A stretch of 64,000 nucleotides of DNA from JAEULH01 sp963805915 (GTDB lineage Bacteria; Pseudomonadota; Alphaproteobacteria; Rhodospirillales; Defluviicoccaceae). This document shows, piece after piece, positions 1-9,871 of this stretch. The translations under genes and the position numbers were made by a program. The notes under the pieces were generated by a model. The model made no database searches. It had not been told where the DNA came from and was given only the letters and a program-made list of their open reading frames with translations. Every line of letters starts with the position of its first letter. Position 1 is the first letter of the stretch. The stretch is taken from the NCBI GenBank assembly GCA_963805915.1, contig CAWDWD010000010.1, positions 62,001 through 126,000 on the forward strand, written 5' to 3'.

Positions 1-535
1 GCGGCGGATGTTCTGCCCGAAACGGTGCTCGGCGAGGCGAACGCGCCCGTCACCATCATCGAATACTCGTCGCTGACGTGTCCTCATTGCGCCGCGTTTC
101 ACACTGACACGCTGCCCAAGCTCAAGGCGACCTACATCAACTCCGGCAAGGCCCGGCTGGTCTATCGCGACTTTCCCTTGGACAAGCTCGCCCTGGCCGC
201 GGCGGTCATCGCCCATTGTGTCGATCCGCAGCGCTATTTCGGCTTTCTCGAAATGCTCTACCGCGATCAGGCGACCTGGGCGCGGAGCTCCAATCCTCTC
301 GCCGAACTCAAGGTTCGCGCCCAGCTCGCCGGACTCTCGGACGCACAGTTCGATGCCTGCCTCGCCAACAAGCCGCTGATCGCGGCGGTTCAGCAGCGCG
401 CGCAGGGCGGCCAGCAGGAATACGGCATCGAACTCGACCCCGTCGTTCATTGTCAACGGCGAGAAGATCGCGGGCGAGCAGAGCTTCGAAAACTTCGCCA
501 CGGCGATCGACGCGGCGCTGGCGAAGAACCGCTAG
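1..535 (+). pseudogene. DsbA-like thiol:disulfide oxidoreductase, 5' end outside window, frameshifted
   Basis: The reading frame is open from the first base, so the N-terminus (probably with a signal peptide) lies outside the window. The visible part has the thioredoxin active site CPHC after an EYSSLTC strand, then the helical DsbA insert with an FPLDKLALAAA segment. Family members act in the periplasm on protein disulfides. Near base 433 one extra base shifts the frame: the next frame continues as STPSFIVNGEKIAGEQSF and stops at 533-535, exactly the expected cis-Pro strand and C-terminus. The unshifted frame runs on into smc, which would make an artificial fusion. The indel is either a sequencing error or a recent mutation. 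Confidence 0.8.
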
Positions 536-555
536 GTCAAGCGGCGAACGAGACC

Positions 556-3500
556 TTGCTGCGCTTCACCAAACTGCGGCTGTCCGGCTTCAAGTCGTTC
601 GTCGATCCGGTCGAACTCTCGATCGCGCCGGGGCTGAGCGGCATCGTCGGCCCCAACGGCTGCGGCAAATCCAACCTCGTCGAGGCGTTGCGTTGGGTCA
701 TGGGCGAAAGTTCGGCCAGGCAGATGCGCGGCGGCGAGATGGAGGACGTCATCTTCGGCGGCAGTACCGGCCGGCCGGCGCGAAATCTGGCCGAGGTTTC
801 GATTGGGCTCGAAGGCGACCCGAGCGACATCCCGCCTCCCTTCGGCGCCCAGGCCGAAGTCAAGGCCGAAGCCCAGGCCGAATTCAAGCGAGGCAGGGGA
901 GGCGATGGCCCGCTCGCCGACACCGCCGTCGAGATCGAGGTTCGCCGCCGGATCGAGCGCTGCAAGGGCTCGAACTACCGCGTCAACGGCCGCGAGGCGC
1001 GGGCGCGCGACGTGCAGCTGTTGTTCGCCGACGCCGCCTCCGGGGCGCGCTCGGGGGCAATGGTCACGCAGGGCCAAGTGACCCAGCTGATCCTCGCCAA
1101 GCCGTCCGAGCGCCGCCTTCTCCTCGACGAGGCGGCGGGGATCAGCGGCATTCATCCGCGCCGGCACGAAGCCGAGCTTCGCCTGCGCGCCGCGGAGGCC
1201 AATCTCGAACGCCTCGACGACGTGCTGGCGACGCTCGCCGCCCAGCTCGACAACGTCCGCAAGCAGGCACGCCAGGCGACCCGCTACCGGACCATCTGCG
1301 AACAGATCCGCAAGACGGAAGCCGCGATCCTGCGGGCCCGGCTGGCCGCAGCGGAGGCCGAGGCGGAACAGGGCGAACGCGCGCTCGCCGCGGCCAACGC
1401 TTCCGTGACCGACGCAACCAGCCGGGCCGCCGTGTGCGCGACCCGTCAGGCGGAGGCGGCCGCCGTGCTCCCTGCGCTGCGCACGAGCGAGGCCGAGGCC
1501 CTGGCGGCGCTGCATGCGCTCGGGGTGGCCCGCGACGGGCTCGAAGAACAGTCACGCCGGATCGAGGCCGAACGCGCCGCCGCGCGGCGGCGGCTCGACC
1601 AGCTGCAAGGCGATTTGGGGCGCGCCCGGACCCTGGCCGACGATGCCGCCGCCAACCTGGGCCGCTTGGCCGCCGAACGCCAGCGCCTGCTCGCCGCGAG
1701 CGCGGGCGAGGACGCGGCTAGGACACAGGCGGAAGAGAAGCTCGCCGCGGCTCTTGCCGCCGTCGCGGCGCTGGAGGCGCGGCTGATCGAACTCGGCGAG
1801 GCGATCAGCGCCGACGAGGCGGGCCGCGCCGCGCTCGATCGCACGATCGCCGAGCTCGACGACGGCCTGCGCCGGCTCGACGCGCGCGCCGCCGACGGCT
1901 ATCGGCAACGCAAGGCGCTGGCCGACCAGGCCGCCGCCCTGCCCGATCCGGACGCCGCCGAGGCCAGCGCGGCCGCGGCCGACGCGGCGCTGGAGCGCGC
2001 GCGGAGCGCCGCCGAGGCCGCCGAAGCGCGCCGCGGCGCGCTCGCCACCGGCGAGGCCGAGGCGCGCGGCGAGCTTCACGAGGCCGACGGCCGGCTTACG
2101 CCGGTGCGCGCCGAGATCGCGGCGCTGACCAGGATGATCGCCGCCGGCGGCTCGCGCGGCGGGCCGCGGCTGATCGATGCGCTCGACGTCGCACCCGGTT
2201 GGGAGGCCGCGCTGGTGGCCGCCTTGGGCGAGGATCTTTCGGCGTCGACCGATCCCGGCCAGCCCGCCCACTGGCGCGCGCTGCCGCCGCTCGATGCCGC
2301 GCAACCCCTGCCCGAAGGCGTCGTTCGCCTCGCCGATCACGTCGCCGGACCCGCGGCGACCGGCCGGCGCCTCGCCCAGGTCGGGATCGTCGTCGATGCC
2401 GCCGAGGCCGATCGGTTGCAGCCGGACCTGCGGCCCGGCCAGCGTCTGGTCGGACGTGACGGCGGGTTGTGGCGGTGGGACGGTTTGACCATACGCGCCG
2501 GCGCGCCGAGCGCCGCCGCGGTCATGCTCGAACAGCGCAACCGTCTTGCCGCGCTGCGCGAACAACTGCCCGCGCTCGAGGCCGCCCGTGATGGAGCAGC
2601 CGTACGCGCCGGCGAGGCCGGCGCGGCGGCCGCCGGCGCGCGCGAAGCCGAGCGCGCGGCCCGCGAGCGGTTGCGTAGCGCCGAGGCGGCCCAGCGCCAA
2701 GCGGGCGAGGTTCGTGCCGATCTCCGTCAACGTCTCGGCCAGATCAACGCCCGCGTCGCCGCACTCGCCGAGGCCGCCGCCGCCGCCGCCGGCGAACGCG
2801 AGGACCTGGTCCGCCGCCGCGACGAGGCCGCCGAGGCCCGCGCCGCCTTGCCCGATCCGGGCATCGACCGCGGTGAGCGGGTGCGTCTGCGCGAGGAACT
2901 CAACCGGACGCGCGGGCGCGAGCGCGAGCACCGCGCCGGCTTCGACGCCGTCAACCGCGAGGCCCAGGGCCGCCGCCGCCGGCTGGAGGCCATCGCCCGC
3001 GATGCGGACGCCTGGACCGCGCGCCGCGATGCCGCCGCGGGCCAAATATCCGAATTGGGCGAGCGCGAAAAGGCCGAGCAGGCCGAGGTTGCCCGCCTCG
3101 ACGCCGCGCCGGGCGAAATCGAGGCACGCCGTCGGGCCTTGCTCGACGAGTTGGAGGCGGCGGCGGCGCACCGCCGCGCGGCCGGCGACCGGGTGGCGTT
3201 GGCCGAGGCCGCCCTGGCCGAGGCCGACCGGGCGCTGCGCGCCGCGGAAAAGGCGCTGACCGAGGCCCGCGAGGACCGGGTCCGCGGCGAGGCCGCTCTG
3301 GCCCAGGCCGAGCGAGCCCGGCGCGAGACGGTGGCGCTGATCGCCGAGCGGCTCGGCGTGAGTATCGCCGATCTGATGGCGATGGCGGAGGCCGATCCGC
3401 GCGCGGGGGTAGGCGATGACGGCGCCGTCGCGGACGTGGAGGAGCGGCGGCTGGAACGGCTGAAGCGCGAGCGCGAGACCATGGGTCCGGTCAACCTGCG

Positions 3501-4104
3501 CGCCGACGACGAGGCCGCGGCGGTCGCGGCGAAAATTACCGAACTCACCGAGCAGCGCCAGGATCTAACCGAGGCCATCGCCAAGCTCCGGCGCGGCATC
3601 GCCGATCTCGACCGCGAGGGCCGCGACCGCCTGCTCGCCTCTTTCAGCGAGGTCGATCGTCACTTCGGCGAGCTGTTCACCCACTTGTTCGGCGGCGGCA
3701 AGGCGCATCTGTCGCTGAGCAACTCCGATGATCCGCTCGAGGCCGGGCTCGAGATCATGGCCTGCCCGCCGGGCAAGAAGTTGCAGGTGCTGTCGTTGCT
3801 GTCCGGCGGCGAGCAGGCCTTGACGGCGCTGGCCCTGCGCTTCGCGGTGTTCTTGACCAACCCGGCGCCGATCTGCGTCCTCGACGAGGTCGACGCTCCG
3901 CTCGACGACGCCAATGTCGATCGCTTCTGTAGCCTGCTCGCCGAGATGGCCAAGTCGGGGACGCAATTCCTGATCATCACCCATCATCGCATGACCATGG
4001 CGCGAATGGACCGGCTGTATGGGGTGACCATGGTCGAACGAGGGATTTCCCAGCTCGTGTCGGTCGATTTGCAGCGCGCCGAGGCGCTTCGCGAGACCGC
4101 CTGA
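556..4104 (+). CDS. smc: Chromosome segregation protein SMC
   Basis: Condensin ATPase that with ScpA/ScpB compacts and segregates the chromosome. The N-terminal ABC half has a Walker A GPNGCGKSN around residues 32-40, followed by a very long Ala/Glu/Arg-rich coiled coil, a hinge region in the middle (around GPRLIDALDVAPGWEAALVA), a second coiled coil, and a C-terminal ABC half with the signature LLSGGEQALTALALRF and Walker B PICVLDEVDAPLDD. Length of 1182 residues is normal. I choose the TTG at 556 because it gives MLRFTKLRLSGFKSF, the typical start, and lies 20 bases after the dsbA-like stop. The dsbA-smc neighbourhood is common in Rhodospirillales. Confidence 0.95.
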   Translation: MLRFTKLRLSGFKSFVDPVELSIAPGLSGIVGPNGCGKSNLVEALRWVMGESSARQMRGGEMEDVIFGGSTGRPARNLAEVSIGLEGDPSDIPPPFGAQAEVKAEAQAEFKRGRGGDGPLADTAVEIEVRRRIERCKGSNYRVNGREARARDVQLLFADAASGARSGAMVTQGQVTQLILAKPSERRLLLDEAAGISGIHPRRHEAELRLRAAEANLERLDDVLATLAAQLDNVRKQARQATRYRTICEQIRKTEAAILRARLAAAEAEAEQGERALAAANASVTDATSRAAVCATRQAEAAAVLPALRTSEAEALAALHALGVARDGLEEQSRRIEAERAAARRRLDQLQGDLGRARTLADDAAANLGRLAAERQRLLAASAGEDAARTQAEEKLAAALAAVAALEARLIELGEAISADEAGRAALDRTIAELDDGLRRLDARAADGYRQRKALADQAAALPDPDAAEASAAAADAALERARSAAEAAEARRGALATGEAEARGELHEADGRLTPVRAEIAALTRMIAAGGSRGGPRLIDALDVAPGWEAALVAALGEDLSASTDPGQPAHWRALPPLDAAQPLPEGVVRLADHVAGPAATGRRLAQVGIVVDAAEADRLQPDLRPGQRLVGRDGGLWRWDGLTIRAGAPSAAAVMLEQRNRLAALREQLPALEAARDGAAVRAGEAGAAAAGAREAERAARERLRSAEAAQRQAGEVRADLRQRLGQINARVAALAEAAAAAAGEREDLVRRRDEAAEARAALPDPGIDRGERVRLREELNRTRGREREHRAGFDAVNREAQGRRRRLEAIARDADAWTARRDAAAGQISELGEREKAEQAEVARLDAAPGEIEARRRALLDELEAAAAHRRAAGDRVALAEAALAEADRALRAAEKALTEAREDRVRGEAALAQAERARRETVALIAERLGVSIADLMAMAEADPRAGVGDDGAVADVEERRLERLKRERETMGPVNLRADDEAAAVAAKITELTEQRQDLTEAIAKLRRGIADLDREGRDRLLASFSEVDRHFGELFTHLFGGGKAHLSLSNSDDPLEAGLEIMACPPGKKLQVLSLLSGGEQALTALALRFAVFLTNPAPICVLDEVDAPLDDANVDRFCSLLAEMAKSGTQFLIITHHRMTMARMDRLYGVTMVERGISQLVSVDLQRAEALRETA

Positions 4105-4177
4105 AACGCACTCGCAACATTCCAGGTTTATCAGCCGGTTAGGCCGCGATTGCCGCAAAAAGTATGGGGCTTTGCGC

Positions 4178-4207
4178 TTGACAGGCGCGGAAAGCCGCTT
4201 CTATGGT
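4178..4207 (+). promoter_or_regulatory. Sigma70-type promoter for the atp F0 operon
   Basis: TTGACA at 4178-4183 and TATGGT at 4202-4207 are separated by 18 bases and lie about 50 bases before the atpI start. This is the only good match between smc and atpI. It is a sequence prediction only. Confidence 0.45.
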
Positions 4208-4258
4208 GGCCCTCGCCCGTGGCTCGGTCGTGGCGGCGGGCATTGAGCAGAACGGTTG

Positions 4259-4627
4259 ATGAGCGATGACCCCCCGCCCTCTTCGCTGAGGGATCTGGAC
4301 GAGCGGCTGAAGGACTTCAGGGGACGGATCGACCCCTGGGAGAAAAAGCCAACGCTCGGCGCGCCGGCGAACGGCTTCGGGGTAGCGTTTACGGTCACGA
4401 CGTATCTCGTGACCGGGATCGCGGTTGGCGCGCTTGTTGGCTGGCTGCTCGATGCTTGGTTGCGGACAGGGCCCTGGCTGTTCGTTTTGTTTTTCTTTCT
4501 CGGCGCGGCGTCTGGCATCCTTAATGTTTACCGGATGGCCACGGGAATGGGCATGGCGATCGGATACCGGCCGGCGGACGGCAAAGCCGAAACGGCGGCG
4601 GTGAATAAAGGCGGACAAGATAAATAG
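4259..4627 (+). CDS. atpI: F0F1 ATP synthase protein I
   Basis: Small inner-membrane protein that in other bacteria helps c-ring assembly or Mg2+ supply. It has a charged N-terminus (RDLDERLKDF, then WEKKP) and two hydrophobic helices separated by a short polar turn, ending in a basic tail, as in alphaproteobacterial AtpI. ATG 4259 is preferred to the TTG immediately before it. It is the first gene of the F0 cluster, 51 bases upstream of atpB. Confidence 0.85.
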   Translation: MSDDPPPSSLRDLDERLKDFRGRIDPWEKKPTLGAPANGFGVAFTVTTYLVTGIAVGALVGWLLDAWLRTGPWLFVLFFFLGAASGILNVYRMATGMGMAIGYRPADGKAETAAVNKGGQDK

Positions 4628-4678
4628 CCGGTCACCCGGACAACGGGCAGGCGGCGGGGAAGAGGGGCGCTAACGGTC

Positions 4679-5401
4679 GTGGCCAGTCCTATTGAGCAAT
4701 TCGAGATCAGGAAGATTCTCAATATCGATCTCGGCTTCGCCGACGCCTCGTTCACCAATTCGGGCCTGTTCATGGTCGCGGCGGTCCTGCTCGCCACCCT
4801 GTTCGTGGTCTTGAGCACGCGTGAGCAGGCGCTCATTCCCGGCCGATGGCAATCGATGGCCGAGGTCGCCTACGAATTCGTCGCCAACATGATCCGAACG
4901 AACGTCGGCAGCGAGGGCCGGAAGTACTTTCCGTTCATTTTCTCGCTGTTCATGTTCATTCTGTTTGGCAACATGCTCGGCCTGATCCCTTACGGCTTTA
5001 CCTTCACCAGCCATCTGGCGGTGACGCTCGGCATGGCCCTGGTGGTGTTCATCGGCACCACGATCATCGGCTTCGCCAAGCATGGCCTGCATTTCCTCAG
5101 CTTCTTCCTGCCGCATGGAACGCCGTGGTTCATCGCGCCGATTCTGGTGCCGATCGAGGTTCTTTCCTATTTCACCCGGCCGATCAGCCTGTCGCTGCGC
5201 CTGTTCGCCAACATGACCGCCGGCCACACCTTGCTGAAGGTTTTCGCCGGGTTCGTCGCGGCCCTTGGCATCGCCGGGGTCGTGCCGCTGGCGGCGGTCA
5301 TCGGACTGACCGGTCTGGAGCTCCTGGTCGCGTTCCTCCAGGCCTATGTTTTTGCCGTCTTGTCGTGTATCTACCTGAACGACGCCCTGCACATGCATTG
5401 A
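4679..5401 (+). CDS. atpB: F0F1 ATP synthase subunit a
   Basis: Proton-channel subunit of F0 in the inner membrane. It starts with GTG giving MASPIEQFEI, the usual alphaproteobacterial N-terminus, and is 240 residues long with about six membrane segments. The segment SLSLRLFANMTAGHTLL contains the essential arginine that faces the c ring, and the C-terminal helix LLVAFLQAYVFAVLSCIYL is the other conserved channel helix. It lies between atpI and atpE in the F0-only operon; the F1 genes are not in this window, as is normal for alphaproteobacteria. Confidence 0.95.
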   Translation: MASPIEQFEIRKILNIDLGFADASFTNSGLFMVAAVLLATLFVVLSTREQALIPGRWQSMAEVAYEFVANMIRTNVGSEGRKYFPFIFSLFMFILFGNMLGLIPYGFTFTSHLAVTLGMALVVFIGTTIIGFAKHGLHFLSFFLPHGTPWFIAPILVPIEVLSYFTRPISLSLRLFANMTAGHTLLKVFAGFVAALGIAGVVPLAAVIGLTGLELLVAFLQAYVFAVLSCIYLNDALHMH

Positions 5402-5526
5402 GGCAAGGCAATCGTGGGGCTAAGTGCCCGCGTTGGGCAACACTGGCTGAAAGAATACGTGAACCGGGCTCCGGCGAGCGTTGACTTAATACTGATGTCG
5501 CAACCCGATGGATGGGGAATAAAACA

Positions 5527-5754
5527 ATGGAAGTTGATGCAGCAAAGATGATCGGCGCCGGTATCGCGGTGGTGGGTCTCGGTGGAGTCGGAGCCGGTAT
5601 CGGCAACATCTTCGCGACGACGATCGCCTCGCTTGCCCGCAACCCGGCGGCGCAACCCGTGGTCCAGCTGCCGATGTGGGTCGGCTTCGCCCTCGTCGAG
5701 GCGGTGGCGCTGTATGCCCTCGTCGTCGCGCTGATGCTCATGTTCGTGTCGTAA
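5527..5754 (+). CDS. atpE: F0F1 ATP synthase subunit c
   Basis: Proton-carrying ring subunit. The 75-residue protein forms a two-helix hairpin: a Gly-rich first helix (VVGLGGVGAGIG), a polar loop with LARNPAAQP, and a second helix with the essential carboxylate in FALVEAVALYALV. ATG 5527 is preferred over ATG 5512 because a GGGGA ribosome site precedes it by about 8 bases and because MEVDAAKMIGAG is the usual N-terminus. Confidence 0.95.
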   Translation: MEVDAAKMIGAGIAVVGLGGVGAGIGNIFATTIASLARNPAAQPVVQLPMWVGFALVEAVALYALVVALMLMFVS

Positions 5755-5807
5755 GAGCGCTCGCTCTCACGTCATCGCTTTCGGTCGTGTTACCGCGGGA
5801 GGGGTAA

Positions 5808-6302
5808 ATGCCCCAGTTCGACCCTGCCGTCTGGCCGCCCCAGCTCATCTGGCTGGGGCTGTGCTTCATCGTCCTGTATCTGCTGATGTCCAGGGTCGCC
5901 CTCCCGCGCGTCTCGGCTATTCTCGAGGACCGCGAGTTCCGCATCAGCGACAGCTTGCGCAAGGCGGAAAATCTCAAGCTCGATGCCGAAAGCGCGGTGG
6001 CATCCTACGAGAAACTGATGGCTGACGCCCGGGCCAAGGCGCACGATCAGGTCCGTGTGGTGCGCGAGCGCGCCGCGCGCGAAGCGGCCGACCGCCATGG
6101 CGAACTGGGCGAGCGGCTGGGCGCCGAGGTTTCGGCGGCGGAAACGCGGATTGCGGCCGCCCGCGACCAGGCCGTCGCCAGTGTCCGTGATCTTGCCGTT
6201 GACGTCACCGGCTCGGCCGTCGAACGGCTGGTCGGCGAAAAATTTGACTCCAAGGCGGTCGGCGGCGCTGTCGATACGGCGATGAAAGGAGTGGCGTCAT
6301 GA
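5808..6302 (+). CDS. atpG: F0F1 ATP synthase subunit b' (second b-type stalk subunit)
   Basis: Peripheral stalk subunit of the b'/b heterodimer found in photosynthetic and many alphaproteobacteria. One N-terminal membrane helix (LIWLGLCFIVLYLLMS) is followed by a long charged coiled coil rich in Ala, Glu and Arg. It overlaps the b gene by the ATGA at 6299-6302, pointing to translational coupling and equal dosage. Confidence 0.9.
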   Translation: MPQFDPAVWPPQLIWLGLCFIVLYLLMSRVALPRVSAILEDREFRISDSLRKAENLKLDAESAVASYEKLMADARAKAHDQVRVVRERAAREAADRHGELGERLGAEVSAAETRIAAARDQAVASVRDLAVDVTGSAVERLVGEKFDSKAVGGAVDTAMKGVAS

Positions 6303-6838
6303 TCGCCTGGGCGGCGGAAACTGCGGCGGAGCAGGCCGCCGAACACGCCGAACCGCTCTACCTAAGCGCCGAGTTCTGGGTTGCCGTCGGCTTTGTCGTA
6401 TTCGTCGCCCTGGTCGGACGGGTCGCCTTCCGCGTGGTCACGGCCGCTCTCGATGACCGCGCGGCGAAGATCAAGGAACAGGTCGACGAGGCCGCCAGCC
6501 TTGCCGAGGAAGCGCAAGCGTTGCTCGCGACCTACGAGCGCAAGCAGCGCGACGCCGCCGAGGAAGCCGAAAGCGTGGTCGAGATGGCCCAGCGCGAGGC
6601 CGACCAGCTCGCCGATCAGGCCGCCAAGGATCTGGAACGCTCGCTCAAGCGGCGCGAGCAACTCGCCTTCGAGCGAATTGCCCAGGCCGAAACCGCCGCT
6701 ATCGCCGAGGTCCGCACCCGTGCCGCCGACATCGTCATGGAAGCCACCCGCAAGCTTCTCACCGAGAAGCTCACCGGCGAACGCGCCGACACGCTCATCG
6801 ACGACGCCATCAAGGAATTGCCCAAGCGGCTGAATTAG
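6299..6838 (+). CDS. atpF: F0F1 ATP synthase subunit b
   Basis: Second stalk subunit. It has a short N-terminus, one membrane helix (FWVAVGFVVFVALVGRVAF), then a coiled coil with many Glu-Ala-Lys repeats (EEAQALLATYERKQRDAAEE) that contacts the F1 head. It overlaps the b' gene by 4 bases and ends the F0 cluster. A weak GC-rich stem (GGGCGCA/TGCGCCC around 6857-6893) follows but has no proper T tract. Confidence 0.92.
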   Translation: MIAWAAETAAEQAAEHAEPLYLSAEFWVAVGFVVFVALVGRVAFRVVTAALDDRAAKIKEQVDEAASLAEEAQALLATYERKQRDAAEEAESVVEMAQREADQLADQAAKDLERSLKRREQLAFERIAQAETAAIAEVRTRAADIVMEATRKLLTEKLTGERADTLIDDAIKELPKRLN

Positions 6839-6968
6839 GCCAGCGTCCGCGCCCCGGGCGCACTCTGCTTGGGGATCCGGGCCTGCGCCCCTTAAGCGCG
6901 CGATACGCGGGCCGCGCGCGGTGGTTCTTTCCCAAACCTAATCCTCCGAATAGACAAGCGGGGCCGAG

Positions 6969-8849
6969 ATGAGTGCGGACGGGTGGATCGTGCTGGCGAT
7001 TCTCGCCGTGGCGGTTGCCACGTTCGCGAGCGACCGCTTTCGCATCGATGCCGTCTCGGTGTGCGTGCTGCTCGCGCTGGCGATTCCGGGCATCATCACC
7101 GTCGGCGAGGCGGTGGCCGGATTCAGCGACCCATCGGTCCTGATGATCGGCGGGCTGTTCATCGTCGGCGAGGGCCTCGTTGCGACCGGGGTCGCCGCCA
7201 GCATTGGCGGCTGGCTGGCGCGGGTCGGTGGCGGCAGCGAGACCCGGCTGATTGTGCTGTTGATGGTAGTTGTCGCCTCAATTGGCGCATTCATGAGTTC
7301 GACCGGGGTGGTCGCCATATTTATTCCGGTGGTGCTCGGCCTGATCTCACAGTCCAAGCAAACGCGCCATGGACAATCGCGCCCGGATGGGCAAGCCGGC
7401 TTGAGCCGCGCCCGGCTGATGATGCCGCTGGCGGTCGCCGCGCTGATCAGCGGCCTGATGAGCGTCATCGCGACGCCACCCAATCTTGTCGTCAGCGCCT
7501 CGCTGACCGATCGCGGCCTCAACCCCATCGGCTTTTTCGAGTTGACGCCCATCGGCCTCGCCATTCTCGCGGTCGCTATCGTCTACATGCTGACGCTCGG
7601 CCGGCGCCTGCTTGACCGGCCGGACCCGCTCGCCGATGACGGCGACGTTTCCGCGGACGATCTCGCCGCCGCCTACGGCATCGCCGGGCGGACCCGGGCC
7701 TTGCGGATTGGCCCCAAATCGAGCCTGGACGGCCGCACGGTGGCCGAAGTCCTGGTTCGGACCCGTTACAACGTCACCCTGATTGTCATCATCCGCCAGC
7801 GGGGAACCCACTTCGCGGTCATCCCTGCGGTCGCCGATACGGCGATGCGCCGTGGCGATCTGCTTGGTGTGGTCGGGAGCCGCGAGGCCATCGATCGCCT
7901 GGACGCGGCCGAAGACCTTTACGAAGAGCCGATCGACGACCGCCTGCGCTCGGCCGCCGGCCGGGAAATCGGCATTGCCGAGGTGATGCTGGCTCCCGAG
8001 GCGACACTGATCGGCAAGACTTTGCGCGAGGCGCAATTTCGCGCCCGCTGGGGCCTGACGGTTGTCGCGATCAAGCGGCGCGGCAAGATCATCGAGGACG
8101 CTCAGTTGACCACCACGCCGCTTCAGTTCGGCGATCTGATCCTGGTTGCCGGCGCGTGGTCCCTGATCGCCCGGCTCGGGGAACGACGCCGCGAGTTCGT
8201 GGTTCTGCGGCTGCCGCGGGAACTGAAGTCGATCGCTCCGTCGCGGGCGAAAGCGCCGGTGGCCCTGGGGGTTCTCGCCATGATGATCATTATCATGACC
8301 CTCGGCCTGCTGCCCAACGTCATCGCCGTCATCCTGGCGGCGCTGGCCATGACGGTTACCGGCTGCGTTGCCGGCAAGGACGCCTACCGCGGCATCGGCT
8401 GGTCGACGCTGGTGCTGATCGCCGGCATGTTGCCGCTGGCGACCGCGCTGGATAAGACCGGAGTGACGATGGTAGCGGCGGGCGGGCTGACCGATCTGCT
8501 CGCCGGCATCGGCTCCCACGGGATGCTCGCCACCTTGTTTCTCATTACCGCCGCGGTCGGCCTGTTCATCTCCAACACAGCGTCCGCGGTGCTGCTCGCG
8601 CCGGTCGCCATCAGCGCGGCGCAGTCGTTGGGGGTGTCCGTCCACGCCTTCGCCATCACCGTCGCGGTCGCGTGCTCCTGCGCGTTCGTCACGCCGGTCT
8701 CGACGCCGGTCAACACGCTGGTGTTCGCGCCCGGGCGTTACACCTTCAACGACTTCGTCAAGGTCGGCCTGCCGCTGCTTTTCATTTCGATGGTCGTCAC
8801 CGTGGCGATGGTCGGTTGGCTTTACCCAATCTCGCCGCCGGCGGGGTAA
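6969..8849 (+). CDS. SLC13/DASS-type transporter with internal RCK_C domains
   Basis: Inner-membrane anion or dicarboxylate transporter of about 626 residues. The N-terminal and C-terminal membrane halves each contain the conserved family stretches (FMSSTGVVAIFIPVV and FISNTASAVLLAPVAIS; IATPPNLVVSASL and FVTPVSTPVNTLVFAPG). Between them, at about residues 210-400, lie two soluble TrkA-C/RCK_C-like domains (IGPKSSLDGRTVAEV and APEATLIGKTLREAQF). This layout is seen in sulfate, silicate or carboxylate permeases of the SAC1/YfbS type, so the substrate cannot be assigned. It is a single gene downstream of the atp cluster. Confidence 0.85.
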   Translation: MSADGWIVLAILAVAVATFASDRFRIDAVSVCVLLALAIPGIITVGEAVAGFSDPSVLMIGGLFIVGEGLVATGVAASIGGWLARVGGGSETRLIVLLMVVVASIGAFMSSTGVVAIFIPVVLGLISQSKQTRHGQSRPDGQAGLSRARLMMPLAVAALISGLMSVIATPPNLVVSASLTDRGLNPIGFFELTPIGLAILAVAIVYMLTLGRRLLDRPDPLADDGDVSADDLAAAYGIAGRTRALRIGPKSSLDGRTVAEVLVRTRYNVTLIVIIRQRGTHFAVIPAVADTAMRRGDLLGVVGSREAIDRLDAAEDLYEEPIDDRLRSAAGREIGIAEVMLAPEATLIGKTLREAQFRARWGLTVVAIKRRGKIIEDAQLTTTPLQFGDLILVAGAWSLIARLGERRREFVVLRLPRELKSIAPSRAKAPVALGVLAMMIIIMTLGLLPNVIAVILAALAMTVTGCVAGKDAYRGIGWSTLVLIAGMLPLATALDKTGVTMVAAGGLTDLLAGIGSHGMLATLFLITAAVGLFISNTASAVLLAPVAISAAQSLGVSVHAFAITVAVACSCAFVTPVSTPVNTLVFAPGRYTFNDFVKVGLPLLFISMVVTVAMVGWLYPISPPAG

Positions 8850-9000
8850 GGGGCTCCGCGGGCGTCCCGGGCCGACGTCGTGTCCAACGTGGACCGGGGG
8901 GCGTTGCCTCGCAGCGCGCCGGAGAGGCGGTGGGGGGGATCGCCAGGGGGCTTGACGCCCCGCTGCTCAGGGTGTGCGCAGGCCTGATCAAACCTGCCGC

Positions 9001-9816
9001 TCACAGCAAGTCATTGGCGGCGACGTCCAGGATCATCATGAGGACGAAACCCGCGACCAGTCCGAAGGTCGCCGCGGACTCGTTGTCGGCTTCGTGGGTC
9101 TCGGGGATGATCTCGTGGGTGATGACAAACAGCATCGCGCCCGCCGCGCCGGCGAGCCCGATGGGCAGGAACGTCTGCGATAAGGAGACGAACCCGGCGC
9201 CGACGAACCCGCCGAGCGTCTCGACGACGCCGGTCCCAAGCGCCACCGAGACCGCGACGACGCGGCCGTAGCCGAGGTTGTGCAGCGCCAGGGCGACGAC
9301 AAAGCCCTCGGGGAGATTTTGCAGAAAGATCCCGAAGGTCAGGGCAAGCCCGTTGGCGACATTGCCGCCGCCGAAGCCGACCCCGACCGCCATACCTTCG
9401 GGGATGTTGTGCAGGGTGATCGCGAGCACGAATAGCCACATCCGCCGCGCCGTGCCGGCGTCGGCGTCGTGGGGGCCGGCGAGGAAGTGCTCGTGCGGCA
9501 GGTAGCGGTGGATGAGCCAAATGCCTCCCGCGCCGCCGGCGATGCCGATGCCGACCAGCAGCGCGCCGGCGAATGTTCCGCCGGTCTGCGCCGTGCCGGC
9601 GTCGAGGCCGGGCAGGATCAGCGAAAACGCGGTCGCCGCCAGCATGATCCCGGCCGAGGTGCCGAGGAGCGAGTCCTGCAGCCGGCGCGACACCGCGCCG
9701 ATCGTCAGGACGGGGAGGGCGCCGATCCCGGTGCCGAGGCTGGCGAACAGGCTCGCGAGGACTCCAGCGTGAAAAACCGACAGGCCGGCGAAATACTCGG
9801 CCAGCGCACTCAGCAT
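9001..9816 (-). CDS. ZIP family divalent metal transporter
   Basis: Inner-membrane zinc/iron uptake permease of 271 residues with about eight helices. The signature helices carry the metal-binding histidines: ALTLHNIPEGMAVGVGFGGG and LQNLPEGFVVALAL, followed by a His-containing VITHEIIPETH. The His-rich loop HEHFLAGPHDADAG lies between helices 3 and 4. It is convergent with the SLC13 gene and lies close after the EF-G-like gene on the same strand (about 55 bases). Substrate could be Zn2+, Fe2+ or Mn2+. Confidence 0.85.
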   Translation of the reverse strand: MLSALAEYFAGLSVFHAGVLASLFASLGTGIGALPVLTIGAVSRRLQDSLLGTSAGIMLAATAFSLILPGLDAGTAQTGGTFAGALLVGIGIAGGAGGIWLIHRYLPHEHFLAGPHDADAGTARRMWLFVLAITLHNIPEGMAVGVGFGGGNVANGLALTFGIFLQNLPEGFVVALALHNLGYGRVVAVSVALGTGVVETLGGFVGAGFVSLSQTFLPIGLAGAAGAMLFVITHEIIPETHEADNESAATFGLVAGFVLMMILDVAANDLL

Positions 9817-9871
9817 GGAAAGCTTTCGGCGTCCGCCGTCTTAACCCGAACGGCGCGCCATGGCACGGCGC

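Noticed and set aside
1552..3171. Long minus-strand open frame opposite smc
   Set aside because: Antisense shadow of the Ala/Glu/Arg-rich coiled coil; low-complexity translation and no ribosome site, while smc is unmistakable.
25..4104. A DsbA-SMC fusion protein
   Set aside because: The join arises from the one-base insertion near 433; the correct DsbA frame stops at 535 and smc has its own TTG start.
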